From the NCBI RefSeq assembly GCF_020991475.1, contig NZ_JAJMPA010000002.1, forward strand, positions 620,001 to 684,000: DNA of 64,000 nt. Direction: 5' to 3'. Below are positions 48,268-56,688 of this stretch, piece by piece (position 1 is the first letter of the stretch; every line of letters begins with the position of its first letter). The DNA is from Pedobacter sp. MC2016-14. GTDB taxonomy: Bacteria > Bacteroidota > Bacteroidia > Sphingobacteriales > Sphingobacteriaceae. The notes under the pieces are model-generated. The model was not told the origin of the DNA. It did no database searches and was given only the letters and a program-made list of their open reading frames with translations. Position numbers and translations under genes: made by a program.

Positions 48268-49179
48268 ATGAAAAAAATTTTTAATTCTCGTTTGTTGCAG
48301 GGCTTTACTGCCGCCAATTTATTAGCCTTAGCTATAATTGGCCTTAGCAAATATTATATTGTAGAAGGCGACGGCACGCTTGTATTTTCAGAATTTGTTA
48401 TTCTTCCTATGATCATGGGAATGATCTCCGCCTGGTTTTGGAGAGATCTTGGACTAAGTACAAAATCTATTGTAGGAAATTCAGTAGTGAACGGGCTCAT
48501 TGCAATTCTGCTTAGTTTCATTTTTTTAAAAGAAGGTGTAATTTGCCTGATTATCGTCTCACCACTTATTTTTGCCTTTGTAGTTACCGGTGCTTTTATA
48601 GGACGAAAGCTATTCATGAGGAATAACCAGACCTTAAATGTCAGTATTTTTGCTGTGTTACTAGTTGTATTTGTGGTAGATTCCAGGTCTGAGCACTACT
48701 ACCAGAACCTTGTGGCGGATGAAATCATTATCAATGCTTCTCCATCTGAAGTTTGGAACCATGTAGTGGCTTTTGAGAAAATTAAGCAAGAAAACAAATA
48801 CTGGCTATTTCAAATCGGAATGCCAAGCCCTATGCAGACCACCGTGGAGGGAAATTATAAAGGAGCGGGACGTAAATGCATTTTTAATAATGGGTATGTG
48901 TTCGATGAAAAAATTGTAACATATGAACCAGCTAAAGACCTTACTTTTGATATAGTAGGACAACCACGTGACCCAGAAATTATGGGACACATTGATATTC
49001 TTAGAGGGCAATTTTTACTGAAAGATAATGGAAATGGAACTACCACTTTGACTGGCAATAGTTGGTATAGGCTGTATGTATTCCCTACATGGTATTACGA
49101 TATATGGGCTAAAAGTATTACACGGAATGTACATTTGAGGGTAATGGACCACATCAAAGAATTGAGTGAAAAAAACTAG
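48268..49179 (+). CDS. Four-helix membrane protein with C-terminal SRPBCC (START-like) domain
   Basis: Protein of 303 aa. Residues about 10-130 form four transmembrane helices (LLALAIIGLSKYYIV, EFVILPMIMGMISAWFW and others). Residues about 145-300 form an SRPBCC hydrophobic-ligand-binding domain, opening with ADEIIINASPSEVWNHVVAFEKIKQE and closing with WAKSITRNVHLRVMDHIKEL. The fold usually binds lipids or polyketide-like ligands. Enzyme activity is not evident. It is third in the operon and overlaps the next start by 14 nt. Confidence 0.75.
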   Translation: MKKIFNSRLLQGFTAANLLALAIIGLSKYYIVEGDGTLVFSEFVILPMIMGMISAWFWRDLGLSTKSIVGNSVVNGLIAILLSFIFLKEGVICLIIVSPLIFAFVVTGAFIGRKLFMRNNQTLNVSIFAVLLVVFVVDSRSEHYYQNLVADEIIINASPSEVWNHVVAFEKIKQENKYWLFQIGMPSPMQTTVEGNYKGAGRKCIFNNGYVFDEKIVTYEPAKDLTFDIVGQPRDPEIMGHIDILRGQFLLKDNGNGTTTLTGNSWYRLYVFPTWYYDIWAKSITRNVHLRVMDHIKELSEKN

Positions 49180-49633
49180 TTTATTTTCATTTATAGTAAA
49201 GTACTTTGGTTGTTTAAAGGAGATACCTTTACTTCCTCACATATTTGAAAGCATGTTGATCTTATGGTCTTTTATTGCTAAGCCCCAATTGCTGGATTGG
49301 CTGGATGAGCTGGAAACTGAAGTGCTTTCATGGCAAGATACCAGCCTTGAGAGACATAAATATGGCGGTTTGCAGTTTAACTGTGGACAGCAAGAACTTG
49401 GGCATATTCACGGTAATGGCTTATTGGATATTTTATTTAGTCTCAAGATCAAACAGCTCCTGATGAAGGAAGGAAAAATAGAAGACCATCATAGATTTTC
49501 GTCTTCCGGCTGGATCAGCTTTCATCTTCGAAATTATGAGGACGCAGTTTATGCAAAAGAACTCATGGCCCTGGCCTATAGGAAATGTAAGGAAATTAGG
49601 CAGCATGATGATGGAAACAGGAAGTTAAGTTGA
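49166..49633 (+). CDS. DUF5519/luciferase-domain small protein
   Basis: Protein of 155 aa. The start is a GTG at 49166 overlapping the SRPBCC stop; a later ATG at 49250 is possible. The segment RHKYGGLQFNCGQQELGHIHGNGLLDILFS, followed by HHRFSSSGWISFHLRNYEDAVYAKELM, fits the DUF5519 group that is annotated from one domain of luciferase-like proteins. His residues in LGHIHGNG and HHRF could be functional. There is no known reaction. It is last in the operon; association with DCC, TIGR01777 and SRPBCC genes suggests a shared, unknown lipid- or pigment-related process. Confidence 0.7.
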   Translation: MKKTSLFSFIVKYFGCLKEIPLLPHIFESMLILWSFIAKPQLLDWLDELETEVLSWQDTSLERHKYGGLQFNCGQQELGHIHGNGLLDILFSLKIKQLLMKEGKIEDHHRFSSSGWISFHLRNYEDAVYAKELMALAYRKCKEIRQHDDGNRKLS

Positions 49634-50029
49634 AGCAAACTTGAAGGAAACTTGAAGGTAGGGTCGAAGTTAGGGCGTGTTTTTGCCGCTTTTCTGTCGG
49701 TGTTTGTTCGATTATAAGCGAAGCAACTCCGCTGAGACTTCGAGCAGAGAACGCTGCAGCCTTCCGATTTCCTTTGACTTTCCTTTGCGTTTTCTTTGGC
49801 TTATTATCATGAGGATATGCTCAGCATAAGTTTATTGGGTGTTGTTTTATGCTGTTTTGCTAAATTTTTTCAGGTTTTTTTTAAGTTTTTTATATATTCT
49901 TGCACCTTTTAGGGTATTCTTGCGCCGTAAGACGCTGCTGTTTAGTTTTTTTGTTTTTTAATTGATTATTTTCGTTTCAGGTTCTATTGCATGGTGCATG
50001 TGGGAGGAAAAAACTTAAAAACAATAAAT
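49634..50029. repeat. Intergenic region with two short tandem repeats before the DUF6266 pair
   Basis: No gene is seen. AAACTTGAAGG occurs twice head to tail at 49637-49658. TATTCTTGCACC and TATTCTTGCGCC recur with a 20-bp period at 49895-49926; each resembles a -7 box with one mismatch, so they may be tandem promoters. The middle (about 49660-49790) is richer in GC and contains CGAAG/CTTCG complementary words that could fold. Confidence 0.5.
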
Positions 50030-50668
50030 ATGGCAATTTTAGAAAACGGAATTCTTGGAAATTACAAAGGGAAGCTTGGTAGTACAGTAGGCAGAGTTGT
50101 AAATGGACGCAACGTGTTAACTGGTCTTCATGACGCATCCATTAAACCCTTAACTATCGAACAACTGGGCCAGCAGTGTAAAATGGGCCTGGTCAGTTCT
50201 TTTTTGAACCAGGGTAGTAACCTGATTAAGCGGGGTTTTAAACCTAAAAAGAAGATACACACGCCTATGAACATGGCGGTACAGTATAATCTTAAACATG
50301 CAATTACTGGTAATGCACCGGATTTAGGACTTGTATATCCTAATATCGTGTGGAGCATCGGGGATTTGAAAAATCCATTTCAGTTTAATGTTATAGCATT
50401 GCCAGAGGGAGTCTTGAAATTTAGCTGGACACATAGTCAACCCATTTCTGAGTATGCCCAGGCTAGCGATCAATTGATGGTGTTTGTATACAATGCCACA
50501 AAAGAACGCTTTACCATTGTTGAAAATGCTACTGAACGTGCAAGTATGGAGTTTGTATTGACTTTACCAGCAGATCTTGCAGGAAATGAATTACATGTTT
50601 ATAGCTTTTTTACTGGTTATAAAGGCAGGAGCAGCAATAGTATCTATTCACAAATTAAATTATATTAA
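50030..50668 (+). CDS. DUF6266-family protein, copy 1
   Basis: Protein of 212 aa. The ATG at 50030 aligns with the start of the next paralogue; an in-frame start at 49991 adds a poorly conserved tail. It opens MAILENGILGNYKGKLGSTVGRVVNG, the DUF6266 hallmark (Asn-Gly-Ile-Leu-Gly then Gly-Lys-x-Gly). The middle has a helical segment and the C-terminal half is beta-rich (VLKFSWTHSQPIS, ELHVYSFFTGYKGRSSNSIYS). No signal peptide or catalytic motif is visible. The family is frequent and often in tandem in Sphingobacteriaceae, with unknown function. Confidence 0.8.
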   Translation: MAILENGILGNYKGKLGSTVGRVVNGRNVLTGLHDASIKPLTIEQLGQQCKMGLVSSFLNQGSNLIKRGFKPKKKIHTPMNMAVQYNLKHAITGNAPDLGLVYPNIVWSIGDLKNPFQFNVIALPEGVLKFSWTHSQPISEYAQASDQLMVFVYNATKERFTIVENATERASMEFVLTLPADLAGNELHVYSFFTGYKGRSSNSIYSQIKLY

Positions 50669-50679
50669 AAAATACAATT

Positions 50680-51312
50680 ATGGCACGTTTAAAAAATGGA
50701 ATTTTAGGACATATTACTGGTAGAGTTGGAGACATGATTTACTACATACTAAATGGAAAACTGGTTGCACGTGGGGTCTCAAAAACATCTACTGTACCAC
50801 CGTCAGAACTACAACTCGCATCGAGAGCTAGATTTGCAATTGCAAACAGCTTTACTAAATCTGTTAAGGATTTTGTAAAAGTCAGCTTTGGAGAAGCTAA
50901 AGGGCCTGGACAAAACGCTTATAGTAAGGCTATATCCACCGTGTTATTGAATGCACTAAGTGGAGCGTATCCAGAGTACACTCTTGATTACTCAAAAGTC
51001 ATCTTAAGCCTTGGTAGTTTGCAGCCGGCCCGGGAGCCATCAGCTGAACTGCAAAATGGAGAAGTTGTATTTACCTGGTTAAGTAATAACAAATGGCCAG
51101 TTGCAGCAGACCGGGTAATGATGATAGCCTACTGCGAAGAATTGGAGGAAATAGCTTATAGTGTAGGAGGACAAAAACGAATTGTTGGACGCGACGTGCT
51201 TAATATTCCGCAGGAATGGAGCGGTCAAAGGGTTCATCTTTACATTTCTTTTTGTTCAGAAGATCAGAAAAAAATGGCTAACAGTGAATATCTTGGGAAC
51301 TTAATAATTTAA
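50680..51312 (+). CDS. DUF6266-family protein, copy 2
   Basis: Protein of 210 aa, 11 nt after copy 1 and homologous along its whole length. It opens MARLKNGILGHITGRVGDMIYYILNGK. It has the same helical middle (FAIANSFTKSVKDFV) and C-terminal beta part (GEVVFTWLSNNKWP and HLYISFCSEDQKKMANSEYLG). The two have clearly diverged, so the duplication is old. Its stop overlaps the convergent glycosyltransferase gene by 4 nt. Function is unknown. Confidence 0.8.
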   Translation: MARLKNGILGHITGRVGDMIYYILNGKLVARGVSKTSTVPPSELQLASRARFAIANSFTKSVKDFVKVSFGEAKGPGQNAYSKAISTVLLNALSGAYPEYTLDYSKVILSLGSLQPAREPSAELQNGEVVFTWLSNNKWPVAADRVMMIAYCEELEEIAYSVGGQKRIVGRDVLNIPQEWSGQRVHLYISFCSEDQKKMANSEYLGNLII

Positions 51313-52571
51313 TGAATTCCTGACTTACTTTTTTCCTCAATCCACAGGGACATATATTTATTACTATTTGCAGTATGGTGCTGCAAAACCTGGCCAATAA
51401 AATTATGTTGCCTGTGGGTTTTGATATTTGCGGCTAAAGATTCGGTTTTTTCTATAAAGTCAGCTACAAATAAGGCCTTATGGTAACGCTGGTTGATGAT
51501 CTGAACGCCATTTTGTTGTGCTAGGCTCCACATTTGCTCATCTTCATAAAGCAGTGCTGCCTTGTTCACAAAGAGGTCTGGATCGTCAATGATGGCACCA
51601 TTCCAGTCTAATTCCCCTTGCATTGCTTCGGCACCAAGAGCGGTCGTTACCGAGGGTGTACCAACTTGCATGGCATCAATAAGTTTACCCTTAAGCCCGG
51701 CCCCAAATTGGATTGGAGCCAGTAAAACACGATGAGATGAAATAGCTTCCCTGGCGTTTGCCGCCCGGCCATGGACAATAAAACGCTCATTTACATTGTG
51801 CATTTGCATCACCTTTTGAGGGGCATAGGCACCATAAATATGCAAATTTACTTTAGGCAGGAATTTTCTTAATAGCGGCCAGATCTTTGTCTTTAGCACC
51901 TGTAAGGTATGCCAGTTGGGTTCGTGTAGGTAGTTGCCGATAAAAACAAAACCTTCCCGTTCTTCAAAGCTTTTCCAGTTTTCTGTTTCCTCAATGCTCA
52001 GCGCCTCTTCTAAAAAAGGGAGGTAATAAAGTAAAGATGGATCTATGCGGAATTGTTGTTGCAAGATGTCCATTTCAGACTGGGAAATGATGAGCGATAA
52101 ATCACAGCGTAATATGGAAGCAATTTCACGCTTGGCCATGTCTGTAAATAAATTCAGTTCAGGCTGCGTAGCTTCTGAAGATGGGTTTTGTATTTTGACG
52201 GCTTGTTGTCTGGCATTGCGCAGACAATGCAAATCTTCAGTATCCAAAATTGTGCAGGCGTCAGGACATTCCTGGCGTAGCCGCCATCCAAATTGCTCTT
52301 CCATTACAAAACGGTCAAACAGCACCAAAGCCGGGTTTATTTCTTTTGCAAAAACATTGAAACTCCCGTCATTTAGCAGGATGTCACGTTCTGTTACTCC
52401 AAGAGTTGTTAGGGGATAACTAAATTCGCTTTTCGAAGCCGCAGAAGCAAAAGTAACCTCATAACCTGCGGATAGAAATACCTCAATCAATTGAACTATC
52501 CTGCTACCCGCTGCGGAAGAACTTGGCTCTGGCCAAACCAGCCCAATAACCAGTAAACGCTTGTTGTCCAT
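51309..52571 (-). CDS. Glycosyltransferase, GT1/GT4-like (GT-B fold)
   Basis: Cytoplasmic glycosyltransferase of 420 aa. The N-terminal domain starts RLLVIGLVWPEPSSSAAGSRIVQLIEVF, the usual GT4 opening. The C-terminal donor-binding domain has GFVFIGNYLHEPNWHTL, NERFIVHGRAANAREAISSHRVLLAPIQFGAGLKGKLIDAMQVGTPSVTT, which is the nucleotide-sugar site with the E/G-rich loop. No transmembrane segment. Donor and acceptor are unknown. It is an isolated gene between the DUF6266 pair and miaE, so no pathway can be assigned. Confidence 0.85.
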   Translation of the reverse strand: MDNKRLLVIGLVWPEPSSSAAGSRIVQLIEVFLSAGYEVTFASAASKSEFSYPLTTLGVTERDILLNDGSFNVFAKEINPALVLFDRFVMEEQFGWRLRQECPDACTILDTEDLHCLRNARQQAVKIQNPSSEATQPELNLFTDMAKREIASILRCDLSLIISQSEMDILQQQFRIDPSLLYYLPFLEEALSIEETENWKSFEEREGFVFIGNYLHEPNWHTLQVLKTKIWPLLRKFLPKVNLHIYGAYAPQKVMQMHNVNERFIVHGRAANAREAISSHRVLLAPIQFGAGLKGKLIDAMQVGTPSVTTALGAEAMQGELDWNGAIIDDPDLFVNKAALLYEDEQMWSLAQQNGVQIINQRYHKALFVADFIEKTESLAANIKTHRQHNFIGQVLQHHTANSNKYMSLWIEEKSKSGIH

Positions 52572-52598
52572 CTCTGCTTAAATTTAGGCAAAATTAGC

Positions 52599-52606
52599 TA
52601 TTTTTG
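52599..52606 (+). promoter_or_regulatory. -7 promoter box of miaE
   Basis: TATTTTTG fits TAnnTTTG, 22 nt before the ATG at 52629. The -33 box is not clear. Confidence 0.5.
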
Positions 52607-52628
52607 CGGGTAAGAATAGAATTACCTC

Positions 52629-53210
52629 ATGCTTGGATTAAAACTGTTAACGGACCCGCGCTGGGCAAATATTGCGGAATCAAATTTAGAAGAGATTTTA
52701 ACCGATCATGCCTGGTGTGAGCAGAAAGCGGCAACAAATGCCATAACGCTGATTACCAATAATTCTGAGCATATGGATTTGGTTGAAGAACTAACCGCCA
52801 TTGCAATAGAGGAAATGCAGCACTTTCAAATGGTGGTGGATATTATTAAACAGCGTGGTTATACTTTGGGCCGCGAGCGGAAGGATGATTATGTAGGCCG
52901 TTTGGTAAAATTTAACCGTAAGGATGGCAGTAGAAATTCTGCTTTTATTGACCGCTTGTTGTTTGCCGCTATGATTGAAGCACGGAGCTGCGAGCGATTT
53001 AGGGTACTCTCTCAGAACATCAAGGATCCTGAACTGGCAAAATTCTACCATGACCTGATGGTTTCCGAAGCAGGTCATTATACCACTTTTCTAAATTTTG
53101 CCCGTAAGTATACCATAGATATTGATGTGGATAAGCGCTGGAAGGAATGGCTGGATTTTGAAGGCGAATTGATTCAAAGCTTTGGTACCAGGGAAGCCAT
53201 TCACGGATAA
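52629..53210 (+). CDS. miaE: tRNA 2-methylthio-N6-isopentenyl adenosine-37 hydroxylase (MiaE)
   Basis: Cytoplasmic non-heme di-iron hydroxylase of 193 aa acting on the ms2i6A37 tRNA modification. The four-helix ferritin-like bundle carries the di-iron ligands: LTDHAWCEQKAA (Glu), IAIEEMQHFQMV (Glu61, Glu62, His65), AAMIEARSCERF (Glu) and SEAGHYTTF (Glu and His). These fit the MiaE family along the whole length. It lies 12 nt before the sigma-54 response regulator and may share its transcript, but no functional link between tRNA hydroxylation and potassium control is evident. Confidence 0.93.
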   Translation: MLGLKLLTDPRWANIAESNLEEILTDHAWCEQKAATNAITLITNNSEHMDLVEELTAIAIEEMQHFQMVVDIIKQRGYTLGRERKDDYVGRLVKFNRKDGSRNSAFIDRLLFAAMIEARSCERFRVLSQNIKDPELAKFYHDLMVSEAGHYTTFLNFARKYTIDIDVDKRWKEWLDFEGELIQSFGTREAIHG

Positions 53211-53222
53211 TTTATAAAACCG

Positions 53223-54557
53223 ATGAAACAAACAGCAGTTCTGATTATAGACGATGAAAAAAAGATTGGTAGTCTCCTGGCAAGGATCATAGAACTGGAA
53301 GGATTTAAGGTTTTTCTGGCGGTTACAGGTAAAGAAGGCTTAAAGGTTCTGGCTAACCAGGAAATTGGCGTTGTAATTAGTGATGTAAAGCTTCCCGATT
53401 TTAATGGCGTAGAGCTGGTTAAAGAAATAAAGAACATAAAATCTTACGTTGAAGTTATCAATTTAACCGCATTTGGTACCATAGCCGATGGCGTAATGGC
53501 CATGAAAAACGGTGCTTTTGATTACATTACCAAAGGTGATGACAATGATAAGATTATACCGCTGTTGTACAAGGCAATGGATAAAGCCATGCTTCAGCTA
53601 AAAGTATATGAACTGGAAAGTAAGATTCAGCGTCAATATAATTTTGATTCTATACTCGGACATTCCAGATCTATTAAAGAGGCAGTATCATTGGCTCAGA
53701 AAGTTGCATCTTCTGATACTACAGTATTGATTCTGGGCGAAACCGGTACGGGAAAAGAGGTGTTTGCCCAGGCTATCCATTTTGAAAGCCCCAGGAAGTT
53801 AAAGCCCTTTGTGGCGCTTAATTGTAGTGGATTTAGTCCTGAACTGCTGGAATCTGAACTTTTTGGCTATAAAGCAGGTGCCTTTACAGGTGCTGTGAAA
53901 GATAAAAAGGGTTTGTTGGAAGAGGCAAATTCTGGTACGCTGTTTCTGGACGAAATAGGAGAGATGAACTTAGACCTGCAGGCAAAATTGCTGAGGGTAT
54001 TGGAAAACCAGTCTTTTATCAAGGTAGGTGATACCCTGACCAGTAAAGTGAATGTGAGGATTATAGCTGCCACTAACAGGAACCTGAAGGAGGAAGCCGA
54101 TACGGGTAAATTTCGCCTTGATCTATATTACCGCTTATCGGTATTTACCATTCCTCTTCCTGCTTTGCGGGAACGTAAGAGTGACATTGAGTTGTTGGCA
54201 AAGCATTATCTGAAACTTTTTGCTAAAAAAGTAAACAAGCCGGAGCTGAAGCTCACGGATAAACTGCTGGAGGTGCTAACTTCCTATAGTTGGAAGGGGA
54301 ACATCAGGGAATTGAAGAATGTCATTGAGCGGTTAGTGATTCTTGCTGATGGAGAAGTGTTGGATGATGCTTACTTACCTGCTGAATTTTACACATCTGG
54401 TACAGAAATAAGTTCACTGGATATGGCTGATGTAGAAAAAAAGCACATTCAAAAAGTGCTTGTTCATGCCCGGGGCAATAAAACGGAAACAGCAAGACTT
54501 TTAGGCATAGGCCTGACCACTTTATATAGAAAGATGGAAGAATATAAAATCGGTTAG
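53223..54557 (+). CDS. Sigma-54-dependent response regulator (NtrC type), likely kdp regulator
   Basis: Response regulator of 444 aa. The receiver domain (about 5-120) has phospho-acceptor Asp54 in VVISDVKLPD. The AAA+ domain has Walker A GETGTGKE (172-179), the sigma-54 contact loop GAFTGA (219-224) and Walker B TLFLDEIGEM. The C-terminal Fis-type helix-turn-helix reads GNKTETARLLGIGLTTLYRKMEEY. It takes the place of the OmpR-type KdpE normally found with Kdp. A terminator separates it from the kdp genes, which then need a sigma-54 promoter. Its kinase partner is probably the HAMP kinase at 61612. Confidence 0.9.
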   Translation: MKQTAVLIIDDEKKIGSLLARIIELEGFKVFLAVTGKEGLKVLANQEIGVVISDVKLPDFNGVELVKEIKNIKSYVEVINLTAFGTIADGVMAMKNGAFDYITKGDDNDKIIPLLYKAMDKAMLQLKVYELESKIQRQYNFDSILGHSRSIKEAVSLAQKVASSDTTVLILGETGTGKEVFAQAIHFESPRKLKPFVALNCSGFSPELLESELFGYKAGAFTGAVKDKKGLLEEANSGTLFLDEIGEMNLDLQAKLLRVLENQSFIKVGDTLTSKVNVRIIAATNRNLKEEADTGKFRLDLYYRLSVFTIPLPALRERKSDIELLAKHYLKLFAKKVNKPELKLTDKLLEVLTSYSWKGNIRELKNVIERLVILADGEVLDDAYLPAEFYTSGTEISSLDMADVEKKHIQKVLVHARGNKTETARLLGIGLTTLYRKMEEYKIG

Positions 54558-54582
54558 ATGAAGACTGCTCTTCCATTATGAT

Positions 54583-54613
54583 AAAAACCCTTCCAAAATG
54601 GAAGGGTTTTTTT
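54583..54613 (+). terminator. Terminator after the response regulator
   Basis: Stem CCCTTCCA (54588-54595), loop AAA, TGGAAGGG (54599-54606), extended by A/T pairs and followed by seven T. Strong intrinsic terminator separating the regulator from the kdp operon. Confidence 0.88.
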
Positions 54614-54732
54614 ATGCCTGTTATTTTATAAAACGAGTAGTTTGTTTGCATGTGTTTGTTTATTAAGGTGTTGTGTGTTTTTTCTTTTTAATGGTATAGG
54701 TATTGGCATAAGGGGAGAAAACAAATCCAATT

Positions 54733-54816
54733 ATGATGATACTCATTTTATTTTTCGCCCTGCTGATCCTCTGCAGGGTAGTTTACAAATCCATCGACTG
54801 GTTCGAAAAAATCTAA
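54733..54816 (+). CDS. 27-aa hydrophobic miniprotein directly upstream of kdpF
   Basis: ATG at 54733 opens a 27-codon frame, MMILILFFALLILCRVVYKS then IDWFEKI and stop. It is one transmembrane helix with a positive, aromatic C-terminal tail, the same plan as KdpF. kdpF starts 6 nt after its stop. I know no named family for it. It may be a second small Kdp subunit or a leader peptide of the kdp operon. Confidence 0.5.
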   Translation: MMILILFFALLILCRVVYKSIDWFEKI

Positions 54817-54822
54817 CACATT

Positions 54823-54900
54823 ATGATCGCATTATTCTTAATCGCAATCGCCGTTTTCATCTATATGACCTACGTGCTGATTAAACCTGAAAAATTTTAA
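54823..54900 (+). CDS. kdpF: KdpF small subunit
   Basis: A 25-aa single-helix protein, MIALFLIAIAVFIYMTYVL then IKPEKF, matching the KdpF pattern ending YxLIxPEKF. KdpF stabilises the KdpFABC potassium pump in the inner membrane. It lies 9 nt before kdpA. Confidence 0.88.
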   Translation: MIALFLIAIAVFIYMTYVLIKPEKF

Positions 54901-54909
54901 TTAAACACC

Positions 54910-56628
54910 ATGAACACTGAATTATTTGGAATTATAGCCACCTACTTGCTCACCTTGGTGATCGCTATTCCACTGGGTAAATACCTGGCTAAGGTATTTG
55001 CTGGAGAAAAGGTCTGGACTGACTTTTTAAAACCTTTAGAAAGGGGAATTTATAAGCTTTCCGGAATCAATCCGAAAGAAGAAATGAACTGGAAGCAACA
55101 CATGAAAGCCTTATTAACCATCAACCTGGTTTGGTTAGTTTATGGCTTCTTTATGCTCATGTATCAGGACAAATTGCCTTTAAACCCGGATGGAAATCCG
55201 GGAATGAGCCCGGATCTTTCTTTTAACACCATCATTAGTTTTGTGGTAAACTGTGATTTACAGCATTACTCTGGAGAAAGTGGGGTAACCTACCTTACCC
55301 AGCATCTGGTGATGATGTTCCTGATGTTTGTCAGTTGCGCAACAGGTATTGCATCTGCTGTTGTGTTTTTTAAAGCATTCAGGGACAAAACAACCGAAAA
55401 ATTAGGCAACTTCTGGGACTTTTTTGTAAAATCGATTACCAGATTGCTCTTGCCTTTATCTTTCATAGTGGCGATCATTCTTGCCTTTAATGGAACACCG
55501 ACTAGTTATGATGCCAAGGATCAATTTATATCTCTTCAAGGCGATACGGTAAATGTTTCGAGAGGGCCTGCGGCTGGTATGATTGCCATTAAACATTTGG
55601 GAACCAATGGTGGCGGCTGGTTTGGTGCGAACTCAGCGCATCCATTGGAAAACCCGAATTATATCACCAATACAGTTGAGCTTGTTGCTCAGGTCATCAT
55701 CCCGATTGCCATGGTAATTGCATTTGGAATATTTATCAGAAGAAGGAAACTAGCCTGGATAATTTTTGGGGTAATGACCATAGGAATGTTCTTGTTGCTC
55801 ATTCCAACGGTAAGCTCGGAACTGGGGGGAAATCCTGCACTGGCTAAAATGGGAATATCACAAGCTACAGGTGCTATGGAAGGTAAAGAGGTTCGTTTTG
55901 GCCCAGCTATATCCGGTTATTGGAGTACGGTAACTACAATTATATCTACAGGATCTGTAAACAGTATGCACGATTCTACCATGCCATTGACTGGCGCCTG
56001 GCAATTGCTCGGTATGATGGTCAATTCCTTTTATGGTGGCTGCGGTGTAGGTTTGCTGAACTACTTTATCTATTTGATTATTGCCGTATTTATCTCAGGA
56101 TTGATGGTGGGAAGAACACCGGAGTTTCTTGGCCATAAGGTAGAAGCCAGGGAAGTTAAAATTGCCGCTTTGATTACGCTGCTTAGTCCTTTTTTGATCC
56201 TGGCAGGAACAGCCATTGCGAGTTATATTTTTAATACACACGGAGAAGCCGACTGGGCAGTACAACCAAAAAATTGGCTCAATAATCCTGGCTTCCACGG
56301 CTTTTCAGAAATGCTGTATGAGGTGACTTCATCAAACGCAAATAATGGCTCTGGCTTTGAAGGCCTGGGTGACAATAACATCCTTTGGAATGTGCTTACG
56401 GGTTTTGTATTGTTACTGGGACGTTTTCTTCCAATTATTGGCCCGGTAGCCATTGCTGGTTTGCTTGGTGCTAAAAAATATATTCCTGAATCTGCAGGTA
56501 CACTGAAAACAGATACGCTGACTTTCGGTCTGATGACCTTTGCTGTCATCATCGTACTAAATGCACTTTCTTATTTCCCTGCTTTGGCTTTAGGTCCATT
56601 GGCAGAATACTTTACGATGCTAAAATAG
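54910..56628 (+). CDS. kdpA: Potassium-transporting ATPase subunit KdpA
   Basis: Channel-like subunit of the high-affinity K+ pump, 572 aa, about ten transmembrane helices in the inner membrane. Four P-loop-like selectivity segments can be seen, e.g. FVVNCDLQHYSGES, KHLGTNGGGWFGANSAHPLENPN, SVNSMHDSTMPLTG and TSSNANNGSGFEGLGDNN. These are highly conserved in KdpA. Length fits the family. It is cotranscribed with kdpF upstream and kdpB 60 nt downstream. Confidence 0.97.
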   Translation: MNTELFGIIATYLLTLVIAIPLGKYLAKVFAGEKVWTDFLKPLERGIYKLSGINPKEEMNWKQHMKALLTINLVWLVYGFFMLMYQDKLPLNPDGNPGMSPDLSFNTIISFVVNCDLQHYSGESGVTYLTQHLVMMFLMFVSCATGIASAVVFFKAFRDKTTEKLGNFWDFFVKSITRLLLPLSFIVAIILAFNGTPTSYDAKDQFISLQGDTVNVSRGPAAGMIAIKHLGTNGGGWFGANSAHPLENPNYITNTVELVAQVIIPIAMVIAFGIFIRRRKLAWIIFGVMTIGMFLLLIPTVSSELGGNPALAKMGISQATGAMEGKEVRFGPAISGYWSTVTTIISTGSVNSMHDSTMPLTGAWQLLGMMVNSFYGGCGVGLLNYFIYLIIAVFISGLMVGRTPEFLGHKVEAREVKIAALITLLSPFLILAGTAIASYIFNTHGEADWAVQPKNWLNNPGFHGFSEMLYEVTSSNANNGSGFEGLGDNNILWNVLTGFVLLLGRFLPIIGPVAIAGLLGAKKYIPESAGTLKTDTLTFGLMTFAVIIVLNALSYFPALALGPLAEYFTMLK

Positions 56629-56688
56629 ATTACAGAATGAAACCTGCGATAGCAAGCTTCATCATCATTAAATTAAAATATAAAAGAG

